Shown here one piece after another: positions 52,672 through 61,182 of a stretch of DNA of 64,000 bases. The notes below the pieces were generated by a model. It did not search any database, was not told the DNA's origin, and worked only from the letters and a program-made list of their open reading frames with translations. The position numbers were made by a program, and so were the translations under genes. Source of the stretch: Phototrophicus methaneseepsis (lineage in GTDB: Bacteria > Chloroflexota > Anaerolineae > Aggregatilineales > Phototrophicaceae); the NCBI RefSeq assembly GCF_015500095.1, contig NZ_CP062983.1:3472001-3536000 (forward strand), given 5' to 3'. Every line of letters begins with the position of its first letter. Positions within the stretch are counted from its first letter, which is position 1.

Positions 52672-52944
52672 ATGATGAATGACTTAACACTAATTGCAAT
52701 TTTGGTGATTGTGTTATTGGTCGCACTATTGATTGTCAGTCGTGGATTCCGCAGTTTCGTCTTGAGAACCTTTGGCATAGAGGCTGAAGTTCATGGTGTA
52801 AAGACACAATCTGAGATAAATGTGCGTCATCATTCCAGAGCTGAAAAAATAAAAAATACTGGTGGCTCTCTGAGAGCAAATATTACCGATAATTCTATTC
52901 TTGAAGATTATGAACAGGGTAGCGATAACGCCGATACGGGATAA
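52672..52944 (+). CDS. small single-TM protein paired with the STAND NTPase
   Basis: 90 residues with AAGGGAG upstream. TM helix at residues about 6-25 (LIAILVIVLLVALLIVSRGF), then a polar cytoplasmic part with HSRAEKIKNTGGSLRANITD, an Asn/Gly-rich stretch, and an acidic end. It ends 11 bases before the NTPase start, so the two are translated from one message. It could be the membrane-acting effector of the pair, since the NTPase itself has no fused effector (inference). AT-rich. Confidence 0.68.
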   Translation: MMNDLTLIAILVIVLLVALLIVSRGFRSFVLRTFGIEAEVHGVKTQSEINVRHHSRAEKIKNTGGSLRANITDNSILEDYEQGSDNADTG

Positions 52945-52955
52945 GGCTACATCTC

Positions 52956-55784
52956 ATGATCACGATCTTTGGACGTGAAGCCGAAAAAAGACGACTTGCT
53001 CAAATGCTGTCTCGCTATTCCGGAGGTGTCCTTGGTTATTATGGCATGTCTGGACTTGGAAAAAGCACAGTTCTTGATCTATTTGAGCAACGGATTTCAG
53101 AAATGAAGTTTACGCCTTATGTGGCTCGACTGGACTTTGCTGATGTCAGCCTACATGATGTGCTTGCTGCTTTTGTCTATCTCTTGGTTCAACTCGAATC
53201 GACTGGTGCTACCCGAAAACGTAAGAGAGGATTATTTAGAAGATATTCTGACAGCCCGTTGAAAAATGTCGCTCAAGCTCTGGCACCAACACTAAATATC
53301 AAGCAGATTCTCAAGATAAATGTCGATAATCATTCAGTTGCACAACATATTTACAATATAGCAAATGTACAACCGGGAATTAATCAGGCTCAACTGAATG
53401 AGGCTATGGGCAAATTCAAGGTTGGTATCACGAAATTACCTTGCACGCCACCATTTCCTGGCAAAATACAGGGCAACTTCATCCGTCCCTTGGTTGTTGT
53501 GCTTGCTGATACGCTGGAGCAAGCTCCGGATAGTGTTTTAAGTTGGCTCAAACAGCTTGCATCACCGATGTTTGAAGAATATTTGCTGCTGATCGCGGCT
53601 GGGCAGGAAAAAATCGATGGTCTGCTCGAAACGTCGATGGATCGAGTAGAAGATGATGCAATTCGCGACATTCTACGAAATCGTTTTCGAATAGTGGAGG
53701 GTGAGAAGTTAGATGCCGTCTGTCGAATTGCAAGAGGTAACCCACGATGCGCAGTGCTTGCGGGTGAATTACTCACACAGGATGAATCAATCAAGCTGGA
53801 TGCCTTGTTGCCCTCAGATATCAATGATCATTTAGTAGCAGACTATTTAGTAAAACATATTCTGAACCGGCTGCCCAATTCCAGTACCGAAAAACATTTA
53901 TTGACTTATGGTTGTGTACTGCGTCACTGGGAAACAACCGAACAGCTACGCACTGTTTTATTCGCGGTACCCCAGGTGCGCAACATAATGGGGCAGGGTG
54001 CAGATATTCGTGCTGCTCTGAATCGTCTGCGTGAACACTCCTTTCTTGATTCTGGTCACCCTCATCCCACATTGCGTGATCTGCTCCTACACGATCTGAA
54101 ACAGGACGAACATTCGATTTTTCTCGCGCTTCATCACGCGGCTTCAGAATATTATAAGAATCATCATAAGTATGCAGATGCAATTTACCATCTGATAGCT
54201 ATTGAAGAATGGCAGGCAGTATTCAACCTGTGGAACGCGCTCATCAAATTAGAGAATGCACCTGCGTTGGAGCAATGTCTAAAGGAGCTTTCGGCCAGAA
54301 GCATACCATCTGAGTTTGCCTTCATAGGACAGGTGGCTCTAATCGAGAGTGGTTTGATACTGCAGCACGACGCACTATTGATGCCATTGCTATCCTTGGT
54401 GCAGAGTGAATTATCCGATGATAGGAAACACATCGTCAACACACTGACCCAGCGAGCCTTAGAGATGGATTTTATCCCTGATGAATTACGCTTCCAATTG
54501 GTGGTGATTACAACGACAGAGTTGGAAGAACAAGCACAAGCGTTGATCGAGCTTGCTGATGTGAAGCTATGGCAGGAACGTTATACGGAGTCGGAGTCAG
54601 ACTTTAGGCAGGCATATGAGTTGTATCAGGAATTGGGTGATCGCCTTGGGCAGGCAAATGCTTTGCGAAGCCTTGGTGAGGTAAAGGGGTTGCAAAATCG
54701 CTATGTGGAGTCGGAGTCGAACTATAGTCAGGCATATGATTTGCATCGGGAACTAGGTGATCGCCTTGGACAGGCACATGCGTTGAGTGGGCTTGGTGAG
54801 ATGAAGCGGCTGCGGGGTCGCTATACGGAGTCGGAGTCGGACCTCAGCCGGGCATATGAGTTGCATCAGGAGTTAGGTGATCGTTATGGACAGGCACATG
54901 CTTTGCGAGGGCTTGGTGAGGTAAAGCAGTCGCAGGGTCGCTATGTGGAGTCGGAGTCGGACCTCAGCCGGGCATATGAATTGTATCAGGAACTGGGTGA
55001 TCGTCATGGACAGGCAGATGCTTTGCGAGGGCTTGGTGAGGTGAAGCGGCTGCGGGGTCGCTATACGGAGTCGGAGTCGGACCTCAGCCGGGCATATGAA
55101 TTGTATCAGGAACTGGGTGATCGTCATGGACAGGCACATGCTTTGCGAGGACTTGGTGAGGTGAAGCTGCTTCCGGGTCGCTATGTGGAGTCGGAGTCGG
55201 ACTACAGTCAGGCATATGATTTGTATCGGGAATTGGGTGATCGTCATGGACAGGCACATGCTTTGCGAGGGCTTGGTGAGGTAAAGCAGTCGCAGGGTCG
55301 CTATGTGGAGTCGGAGTCGGACTACAGTCAGGCATATGAATTGTATCGGGAATTGGGTGATCGTCATGGACAGGCACATGCCTTGCGAGGGCTTGGTGAG
55401 GTGAAGCGGCTGCAAAATCACTATGTGGAGTCGGAGTCAGACTATAGCCAATCATATAAATTGTATCGGGAACGGGGTCATCGTCATGGACAGGCAAATG
55501 CGTTGATCGGGCTTGGTGAGGTAAAGCAGTCGCAGGGTCGCTATGTGGAGTCGGAGTCGGACTATAGCCAAGCATATGAATTGTATCGGGAATTGGACAA
55601 TTGCTTGGGACAAGCTCTATCGTGTTGGTTACTAGGCCTCCTTGCAGCAGATCGGGAAGATATCGCAAGTCTAGAAAAAAGGATAAAGAATCTGGAGACT
55701 CTTGCGCTGCAGGTCAATACAGATTTGAGAGATGAAGTGGTTTATATGCTGCGAGACCTGCAAAGTCGTCATAGTGCGCTTTGA
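52956..55784 (+). CDS. STAND-type NTPase with nine near-identical TPR units
   Basis: 942 residues. The NTPase starts almost at residue 1: FGREAEKRRL, P-loop GMSGLGKST at 30-38, a hydrophobic Walker B ending VVVLADTLEQ near 178-190, RFRIVEGEKLDAVCRIARGNPR (the G-x-P-type motif of STAND/AP-ATPases), a winged-helix-like part near 310-360 and helical repeats. Residues about 529-888 are nine 40-residue TPRs, each Y-V/T-E-S-E-S-D, G-D-R-x-G-Q-A, L-G-E-V-K. STAND NTPases with TPR sensors include the Avs antiviral proteins and AfsR-like regulators; there is no HTH output here. Cargo position in a prophage favours defence. Codon use is AT-richer than the neighbours. Confidence 0.85.
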   Translation: MITIFGREAEKRRLAQMLSRYSGGVLGYYGMSGLGKSTVLDLFEQRISEMKFTPYVARLDFADVSLHDVLAAFVYLLVQLESTGATRKRKRGLFRRYSDSPLKNVAQALAPTLNIKQILKINVDNHSVAQHIYNIANVQPGINQAQLNEAMGKFKVGITKLPCTPPFPGKIQGNFIRPLVVVLADTLEQAPDSVLSWLKQLASPMFEEYLLLIAAGQEKIDGLLETSMDRVEDDAIRDILRNRFRIVEGEKLDAVCRIARGNPRCAVLAGELLTQDESIKLDALLPSDINDHLVADYLVKHILNRLPNSSTEKHLLTYGCVLRHWETTEQLRTVLFAVPQVRNIMGQGADIRAALNRLREHSFLDSGHPHPTLRDLLLHDLKQDEHSIFLALHHAASEYYKNHHKYADAIYHLIAIEEWQAVFNLWNALIKLENAPALEQCLKELSARSIPSEFAFIGQVALIESGLILQHDALLMPLLSLVQSELSDDRKHIVNTLTQRALEMDFIPDELRFQLVVITTTELEEQAQALIELADVKLWQERYTESESDFRQAYELYQELGDRLGQANALRSLGEVKGLQNRYVESESNYSQAYDLHRELGDRLGQAHALSGLGEMKRLRGRYTESESDLSRAYELHQELGDRYGQAHALRGLGEVKQSQGRYVESESDLSRAYELYQELGDRHGQADALRGLGEVKRLRGRYTESESDLSRAYELYQELGDRHGQAHALRGLGEVKLLPGRYVESESDYSQAYDLYRELGDRHGQAHALRGLGEVKQSQGRYVESESDYSQAYELYRELGDRHGQAHALRGLGEVKRLQNHYVESESDYSQSYKLYRERGHRHGQANALIGLGEVKQSQGRYVESESDYSQAYELYRELDNCLGQALSCWLLGLLAADREDIASLEKRIKNLETLALQVNTDLRDEVVYMLRDLQSRHSAL
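54541..55620 (+). repeat. nine tandem 120-bp repeats encoding TPR units
   Basis: Units start at 54,541 and every 120 bp to 55,501 with no length change; the core TCGGAGTCGGACT/C recurs in each. Some units share identical half-units (the first 60 bases at 54,901 and 55,261; most of 54,781 and 55,021), which points to recent duplication and recombination among units. The first and last are the most diverged, as expected for expanding arrays. Confidence 0.93.
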
Positions 55785-55900
55785 TTGAAAATATGCTTTC
55801 TAGATAAGCGTTTACAATCTCACCAGAAAATAAATCCCTATTAATTGGAAAACTTTCTTGACAAGTTTTCTGAGAAGCTCTCCGCGAGCGAAACTGTCAA

Positions 55901-55930
55901 AAAATGAGCCCCGGAGACGGGGCTTTTTTG
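55901..55930 (+). terminator. terminator after the STAND gene (copy 1 of a repeated terminator)
   Basis: AGCCCCG-GAGA-CGGGGCT followed by TTTTT. The same ~30 bases occur again at 56,251. The stretch from 55,785 to here holds no gene. Confidence 0.88.
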
Positions 55931-55933
55931 TTG

Positions 55934-56137
55934 TTATTCGTTTTCTGTGGGTATTTCCCTCAAGTTATTTAAGGCGCTGAAAACCTTTATAAATTCGTTT
56001 GTGTAATAGTTCCGGCGCTCCTCACCATGGAGTCTATCTTCAAGTGCTCCTGGAGCAGCCTCATTTACAATCCTCCATGCAATCGCAGCAAGTGCCACTT
56101 GTGTCTCGTTTGTATTTGGTAACCAATTATCAGACAT
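55934..56137 (-). CDS. small minus-strand protein between repeated terminators
   Basis: 67 residues from the Met-Ser-Asp start, which has GGAGG five bases upstream; a frame 15 codons longer (to 56,182) lacks a ribosome site. Helical (QVALAAIAWRIVNEAAPG, YTNEFIKVFSALNNL). The only minus-strand gene in the virion half of the prophage and flanked by two copies of one terminator: a typical moron. Function unknown. Confidence 0.6.
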   Translation of the reverse strand: MSDNWLPNTNETQVALAAIAWRIVNEAAPGALEDRLHGEERRNYYTNEFIKVFSALNNLREIPTENE

Positions 56138-56250
56138 TTGTTCCTCCATAGCGTTGATGATGAACTCATTAAACTCCCTCATTAGTAAAAGCGCAAACTA
56201 ATCTGTATAAAAGTGCTGCTGGTTACACAACCTCCACAGAAGTGAAACCT

Positions 56251-56281
56251 AAAATGAGGCCCGGAGACGGGGCTTTTTGTT
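56251..56281 (+). terminator. terminator before the minor head genes (copy 2)
   Basis: AGGCCCG-GAGA-CGGGGCT with one mismatched pair, then TTTTT. Direct repeat of the element at 55,901, 350 bp apart. The 82 bases to the next gene hold its start region only. Confidence 0.75.
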
Positions 56282-56363
56282 GTGGGGCTGCTGTGCGTTA
56301 GGGGCTGGTTTGTCGCAGATGATGAGGTAGCGCAAAAGTGATCATTTATGCGAGGAATTTAAG

Positions 56364-56798
56364 ATGGCTGATGCAAGTGTAACGGCTGCAAATGTGGCAC
56401 CAGTGACGACTGGCGCGAACCGGACGCAGACAGCGACGGTGACCGCTGGTGCGACGGTGACGGCTGGGCAAACTGTAGCTAAGCGCAGCGATGGGCGCTG
56501 GGATCCGGCGGATTGTGACCTCAGCGCGGAAGCTGCCGGGTCGATTGACCGCGGTGTGGCACTCAACGGTGCCAGCGACGGCCAACCGCTGGAAATCGTG
56601 CGAGGTGGTGAGTATGACCCTGGCTTTACGGCAACACAGGGTGTGACGTACGTCTTCAGCGGGACGGCGGGCGGTGTGGCACCGAGCGCTGACCTGGCTA
56701 CAAACGATTGGGTTGTCATCCTGGGTGTGGGCAACGCTGATGGCAATATTCTGCTGCCGCCTGGTGGTATCTTCTACAGCGGTTCACAGGTGCAGTGA
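56364..56798 (+). CDS. putative virion/decoration protein
   Basis: 144 residues, rich in Ala, Thr, Gly and Val with beta-strand pattern (TVTAGATVTAGQTVAKRSDG, GVALNGASDGQPLEIVRGG, VILGVGNADGN). Style is that of DUF2190/capsid-cement proteins. It overlaps the next gene (TGATG). Assignment is by composition and context only. Confidence 0.6.
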   Translation: MADASVTAANVAPVTTGANRTQTATVTAGATVTAGQTVAKRSDGRWDPADCDLSAEAAGSIDRGVALNGASDGQPLEIVRGGEYDPGFTATQGVTYVFSGTAGGVAPSADLATNDWVVILGVGNADGNILLPPGGIFYSGSQVQ

Positions 56799-57097
56799 TG
56801 GACGTGACGGCAGCAGTATTACGCCGGATTGAGAACTCGCTGCATAGCTTGATGGTTGAGCATATGCACGATACGGCTGTCGCTGACCAGCTCGCTTATG
56901 TGATTGAGCAGGATTGCAATACGATCATCGTGAGGCTGCCGGATGCCGATTCATCCCCGGCGCAGATCTCTACAGAGACAAGCGCTCCTATCGAAGATGA
57001 GCGGCCTGATGATGCTGAACCAGGTGAGCAGATCAACCGCGGTACGCTTAACGGGAGTACGCTCACCGGTGCTGTGCTGCCTCCGGTTGACGAATGA
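56798..57097 (+). CDS. small phage protein of unknown function
   Basis: 99 residues. Helical N-terminus (VLRRIENSLHSLMVEHMHD), then an acidic Pro/Ser/Thr-rich C-terminus. It overlaps the previous gene (TGATG) and the next (ATGA). Possibly a head-assembly accessory protein. Confidence 0.6.
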   Translation: MDVTAAVLRRIENSLHSLMVEHMHDTAVADQLAYVIEQDCNTIIVRLPDADSSPAQISTETSAPIEDERPDDAEPGEQINRGTLNGSTLTGAVLPPVDE

Positions 57098-58143
57098 CGA
57101 CCCCTACACCTCCGACGCCAATTAGTGTGAATGACCTCGTTCGGGATTTGCTTGACCGGGGTTATTCGCGTGCAACGATGGCAACCTTGAATGCGGTGAG
57201 TGCGGATACTGGCAGCGGGTTGATTCAGCAGCGGTTACGAGAGCTTGAGGCGGAGGCGGCCCGGCTGGATGCGGCTGGTGAGCGGTTAGACCCGAACAAC
57301 CCGGTCTTGCGTGCGTTGACGGCGGATCTGGATACGATGCTACGGCAGAGCGCGATGCGCGTTGATGATATGGCGGAGACGGTGCAGGCGCTGGGTGTGG
57401 ATGCATCTGCGCCACTGACCCGGCAGCTCGCACTGGCCGGGTTCCCCCAGGAGGAGCTGGCGCGGTTGGGCATCATCTGGAATCAGCCGGATGTGGAGGC
57501 AGTGAATCGGCTTGTGCAGTATGTGGACAGCGCGGGATGGGCGGAAGAGATTGCTGAATTCGGCCCGAATATCCTGAGCCGGGTTGAGCAGATTGCTGTG
57601 AATGGGTTTGCGCAGGGGTGGGGGCCGATACGCGTCGCTCGTGAGCTGTCTAATGTTGTCGAGACGATGCCGAGGTATCAGGCGAACAATCTGATGCGGA
57701 CGCTGCAATTGCAGTCGCTGCGCAGCGGGACGGCGATTCATCAGGCGGCGAATGCGGATATTTTGGAATATCAGGTTCGTATGGCGACGCTGGATAGCCG
57801 GACGTGCCTGACGTGTGTGGCACTGCATGGGACACGATTGGAGATTGGCGAGCGGGTGCTCGACCATCATCAAGGGCGGTGCTTTTCTGTGACGCAGGTT
57901 CGAGGGATGCCCCGGCGAGAGATTGAGAGTGGGCAGGATTGGTGGGACCGCCAGCCGGAAACGGTACGGCTCCAGATGGCAGGGGCGGCGAATTTCAATG
58001 CGTTACAGGCTGGTGCGGTGACGTTAAATGATTTCGTACAGCGGTATGACGATCGCGTGTTTGGTGAGATGGTGCGTGAATCGAGCTTGAAGGGCATCCT
58101 GGGTGATGCTGCTGAGCAGTATTATGCGCGGAATCGGCGCTGA
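57094..58143 (+). CDS. minor head / head morphogenesis protein (SPP1 gp7, Mu F-like)
   Basis: 349 residues. The diagnostic C-terminal motif is seen: LDSRTCLTCVALHGTRLEIG followed by DHHQGRCFSVTQVRG, the Cys/His cluster of the Mu F-like domain. N-terminal part helical (LIQQRLRELEAEAARLDAAG). In SPP1-like phages this protein binds the portal and follows its gene; here the cargo lies between them. Confidence 0.85.
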   Translation: MTTPTPPTPISVNDLVRDLLDRGYSRATMATLNAVSADTGSGLIQQRLRELEAEAARLDAAGERLDPNNPVLRALTADLDTMLRQSAMRVDDMAETVQALGVDASAPLTRQLALAGFPQEELARLGIIWNQPDVEAVNRLVQYVDSAGWAEEIAEFGPNILSRVEQIAVNGFAQGWGPIRVARELSNVVETMPRYQANNLMRTLQLQSLRSGTAIHQAANADILEYQVRMATLDSRTCLTCVALHGTRLEIGERVLDHHQGRCFSVTQVRGMPRREIESGQDWWDRQPETVRLQMAGAANFNALQAGAVTLNDFVQRYDDRVFGEMVRESSLKGILGDAAEQYYARNRR

Positions 58144-58214
58144 TTGAGTTGCCGCAGAATGTGCGTTATCGGGCAATGCTTACGACAAAGTAACAATAAG
58201 GAAAGGTTGGCGAG

Positions 58215-58919
58215 ATGCTGACGACTCAACGACATATTGTTCGCACTGCGCGACGCTTGAATGCTGAAGGCGCAATCAGCTTGTTTAAGCGGCGGTCGTG
58301 GTACGCGGACGAGAATCAAGGCAATGACGGGAGCGATTCCCCAGATGGTCAGTCTAACGGTGGCGATGGCAATAATACCGATGAGATTGACCTTTCTGCT
58401 GTTCCGGAGAGTGTGCGGCGACATTACGAACGTCGTGAGGCTCAGTTGAAGCAAGAAGCTGCTCAGCGGCGACTTGAGAGTAAGGAACTGAGTGAACGGC
58501 TGCAAAAGCTGGAAGCCGCACAATCCCAACAGCTCGAAGAACAGGGTAATTTTAGGGCGCTTGCTGATAAGCACGCCCAGACTGTCGCCGATCTGAGGCC
58601 GTACAAGGATATGGCTGAGCGGTATGAGGCTCGGTTCCGTGATAGCAACGAGAAGCGCATTGCGGCAATTCCTGAACATATGCGCCCATTGGTGCCGACG
58701 GAATATTCGCCGGAGAAGTTATCCGATTGGTTGGATAACAATGTGGCCCGGCTGACGACCCCGAAAGCCCCGGACCTGGACAGCGGTGCAGGTGGCGGCA
58801 GTGGCAAACAATCTAAGATCGAAGTGACTGAGGCGGATCGCTTGGCGGCTGAAGCTGCGACACGGAGTGGTTATCCCATGACCGCAGAGGACATTGCTAA
58901 GCGGCGCGGACAAGGATAG
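58215..58919 (+). CDS. putative capsid scaffolding protein
   Basis: 234 residues. Acidic Gly/Asn/Asp-rich N-terminal part, a long central coiled coil (RREAQLKQEAAQRRLESKEL, LSERLQKLEAAQSQQLEEQG) and a basic C-terminus: the usual scaffold layout (DUF4355-like), and it lies just before decoration and capsid genes. Confidence 0.75.
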   Translation: MLTTQRHIVRTARRLNAEGAISLFKRRSWYADENQGNDGSDSPDGQSNGGDGNNTDEIDLSAVPESVRRHYERREAQLKQEAAQRRLESKELSERLQKLEAAQSQQLEEQGNFRALADKHAQTVADLRPYKDMAERYEARFRDSNEKRIAAIPEHMRPLVPTEYSPEKLSDWLDNNVARLTTPKAPDLDSGAGGGSGKQSKIEVTEADRLAAEAATRSGYPMTAEDIAKRRGQG

Positions 58920-58924
58920 TAATT

Positions 58925-59326
58925 ATGGCAGGTTTTAGATATGCGGGCAGTCTGGTTGGGACTGGCGAACCTGTTATTCGTAAGTACGTGCTAGCTGATG
59001 GCGAAGTCATCAGTAAAAACCAGATACTAAACCTCGAAAGTGGTGAGGCGGATGCTGGCGCGACGAATGACAGTGCTTTTATCGGTGCGGCGGTTGAAAG
59101 TGTGGATAACACGGACGATGGCTTGTCCATCCATGTGATCTGCAATCCCGACGCGATTTATGCGGTTGACGATGCGAATGTGCGCGTCGCTGGTGCGACG
59201 TTAGACCTCGCTAGCGGTGGCATGGGTGTAGCTGCTTCATCCAATGCCGATTTTGTTGTTGTGGCTGATAGTGCTGCTGACGAGCCGACCCTGGTCGTGT
59301 TCAATAGCAACCACTATCTCGGTTAA
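58925..59326 (+). CDS. putative head decoration protein
   Basis: 133 residues, beta-rich: VIRKYVLADGEVISKNQILN, FIGAAVESVDNTDDGLSI, NVRVAGATLDLASGGMGV. Size, composition and position between scaffold and major capsid fit a cement protein. Confidence 0.65.
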   Translation: MAGFRYAGSLVGTGEPVIRKYVLADGEVISKNQILNLESGEADAGATNDSAFIGAAVESVDNTDDGLSIHVICNPDAIYAVDDANVRVAGATLDLASGGMGVAASSNADFVVVADSAADEPTLVVFNSNHYLG

Positions 59327-59337
59327 GGGAGTGAGTG

Positions 59338-60240
59338 ATGGTTCAACATAGTGGCAATTTCTCTGAACTTGTCGATTTCGACCCCGTGCTGACTGAGATC
59401 TTCTTCCAGAAGTATGCTCAGATTCCGCAGATTCTTCTCCCAACGATTTACGCCCAGCGTGAAAGCCGCAAGGCGAAAGAAACCGATATGCGTATTGGGT
59501 CTTTCCCGGATCCACAGCCCTGGGATGGTCACGTGTTTTACGATGATGCTGAGCGTGATTCGAAGATCGAATACGTTCATGGGCATCTGACGCTTGGCTT
59601 CAAGGTGGACATCGAGATGCGCGAAGATATGCAATATGATGGTATCTTCGACCGCGCTGCGAACCTGGGCCAGAGCTTTGCTCGTAAGATCGTCAAGGAT
59701 GAGTCGAGCCCGTTCAACAACGCTTTCAGCTCTTCTTATCCTGGGTATGACAGCAAAGCCCTGTGTGCTACAGATCATCCGCGTAGCGAGACAGATGCTA
59801 CTGCTGTCAGTAATTACCTTGGGGCGAAGGCGCTGACCAGTGCGAACCTGGAAGATGCCATCATTCAGCTTGAGAGCCTGGGTGACGACCGCGGTGAGGA
59901 AACGAACGCGATGGCGAATGTCCTCCTGGTTGGCCGCCAGCAGCGGAAGACGGCGCTGGAACTGACCAGCAGCGAGCTGACGCCGGAAAGCGCTAACAAT
60001 GCGATCAATGTACACAATGATCTGCAAACGTTGGTGCATCCTATGATCAGCGGCAAGAAGTGGTTTGTCATGGACCGCGAGATGGCGCGCATGGTGCTGA
60101 AATGGTACTGGCGCGTGCGCACATCTTTTGGTGTTGATGATGATAAATCCAACACGCTGATGCGGTCGTACTTCGGTCGCAATCGTTATAGCTACGGTTG
60201 GTCGGACTTCCGCTTCGTCGTCGGCTCAAATCCGGCTTAG
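59338..60240 (+). CDS. major capsid protein (Mu gpT-like)
   Basis: 300 residues. FSELVDFDPVLTEIFFQKY, GHLTLGFKVDIEMREDMQYD, LGQSFARKIVKD, KALCATDHP and VLLVGRQQRKTALEL follow the Mu-type gpT/HK97-fold head subunit. GGGAG precedes the ATG at 59,338. Context (scaffold and decoration upstream, connectors downstream) supports it. Confidence 0.78.
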   Translation: MVQHSGNFSELVDFDPVLTEIFFQKYAQIPQILLPTIYAQRESRKAKETDMRIGSFPDPQPWDGHVFYDDAERDSKIEYVHGHLTLGFKVDIEMREDMQYDGIFDRAANLGQSFARKIVKDESSPFNNAFSSSYPGYDSKALCATDHPRSETDATAVSNYLGAKALTSANLEDAIIQLESLGDDRGEETNAMANVLLVGRQQRKTALELTSSELTPESANNAINVHNDLQTLVHPMISGKKWFVMDREMARMVLKWYWRVRTSFGVDDDKSNTLMRSYFGRNRYSYGWSDFRFVVGSNPA

Positions 60241-60253
60241 TAGGGGGTGAATG

Positions 60254-60664
60254 ATGGGCTTGACCAGATTCCCTAATGGGTTGGAGACTAATGGCCGGGC
60301 GAATATTGGCAATGTTGAATTCACCGTTGGCGCAGAATCGACGAACAGCATCAAAGTGACTGTGCAGGTGAAGGATGGCGCTGGTGATGATGTGGCGGCC
60401 CCGACGGCACTCTGGTTTTACCTGAGCGATGACAGTGGCGGTGCTGGCGTTACGGCCACTGCGCCGGATGGTGATATCGCTGTGGGTACCGATGGTGCAA
60501 TTCTGGCGGAGGCGACAGCGGATAAGGTCTTCCTGATTCTGTCTGAGGCTGATGGTGATATTGACCTGGATATTGGCGAGGCGGCTGGCGGTACCTGGTA
60601 CCTGGTCGCAGTGTTGCCGGATGGTCACATCTCTGTGTCGGACGCGATCACCTTCGCTGCTTAA
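60254..60664 (+). CDS. putative virion protein
   Basis: 136 residues, entirely beta-rich and acidic (NIGNVEFTVGAESTNSIKVT, AAGGTWYLVAVLPDGHISVS), Ig-like in appearance. Probably a capsid or head fibre/decoration protein. No family assigned. Confidence 0.6.
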   Translation: MGLTRFPNGLETNGRANIGNVEFTVGAESTNSIKVTVQVKDGAGDDVAAPTALWFYLSDDSGGAGVTATAPDGDIAVGTDGAILAEATADKVFLILSEADGDIDLDIGEAAGGTWYLVAVLPDGHISVSDAITFAA

Positions 60665-60681
60665 TTAAAGTTTGAGATGGG

Positions 60682-60705
60682 AGGGCGCAGGCGACTGCGC
60701 CCTTT
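60682..60705 (+). terminator. hairpin between virion genes
   Basis: AGGGCGCA / TGCGCCCT stem, 6-base loop, then TTT. Weak terminator, or a hairpin that sets dosage after the capsid genes. Confidence 0.6.
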
Positions 60706-60730
60706 GCCATAGAAAGGGGATTGTCAGGTT

Positions 60731-61180
60731 ATGCCATACAACCAAACCCGACATCTGCAAGTGACACCGCCGATTGATACGAATGCTTATACGGCGAATG
60801 ATGTCGTCGGCGGGCTGCTTACGTTTGGTAATTTAGAGAGTGGCGGCGGTGGCACAATCCGGTCTGCTTATATTGTGGATACGCACAGCGAAGGTGCTGA
60901 CCTGACCCTGTATCTTTTTCGCAGTAAGCCCTCGACGATTAATGACGACGCAGCATTTGCACCGACGGCTGATGATCTGAAGAAGCTGGTCGCAATCGTT
61001 GCGTTTGCTGGCAGTGATTTTGTCACGCTCAACAGTATGGATTGGCAGCGCAAGCTTTTGGATGTGAGCTTCGAAGCCGGTGATGAGAACGCGCTGTATG
61101 GCTACCTTGTGGACGGTACAGGGGGCACCTGGGCGGCAGCGAACAACCTTACTATTGGCGTGGACGTTTGGGCTGATTGA
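60731..61180 (+). CDS. putative virion protein
   Basis: 149 residues, beta-rich (NDVVGGLLTFGNLESGGGGT, ADLTLYLFRSKPSTINDD). A pattern seen in phage structural proteins between capsid and connector genes; no exact role. It overlaps the next gene's start region. Confidence 0.65.
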   Translation: MPYNQTRHLQVTPPIDTNAYTANDVVGGLLTFGNLESGGGGTIRSAYIVDTHSEGADLTLYLFRSKPSTINDDAAFAPTADDLKKLVAIVAFAGSDFVTLNSMDWQRKLLDVSFEAGDENALYGYLVDGTGGTWAAANNLTIGVDVWAD

Positions 61181-61182
61181 CG

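Noticed and set aside
54541-55620. Could the tandem repeat be a CRISPR array?
   Set aside because: Units are 120 bp, contiguous, fully coding in one frame, with no separate repeat and unique-spacer structure.
54873-55668. Two overlapping repetitive minus-strand frames
   Set aside because: They are mirror images of the 120-bp TPR repeats; periodicity keeps any frame open.
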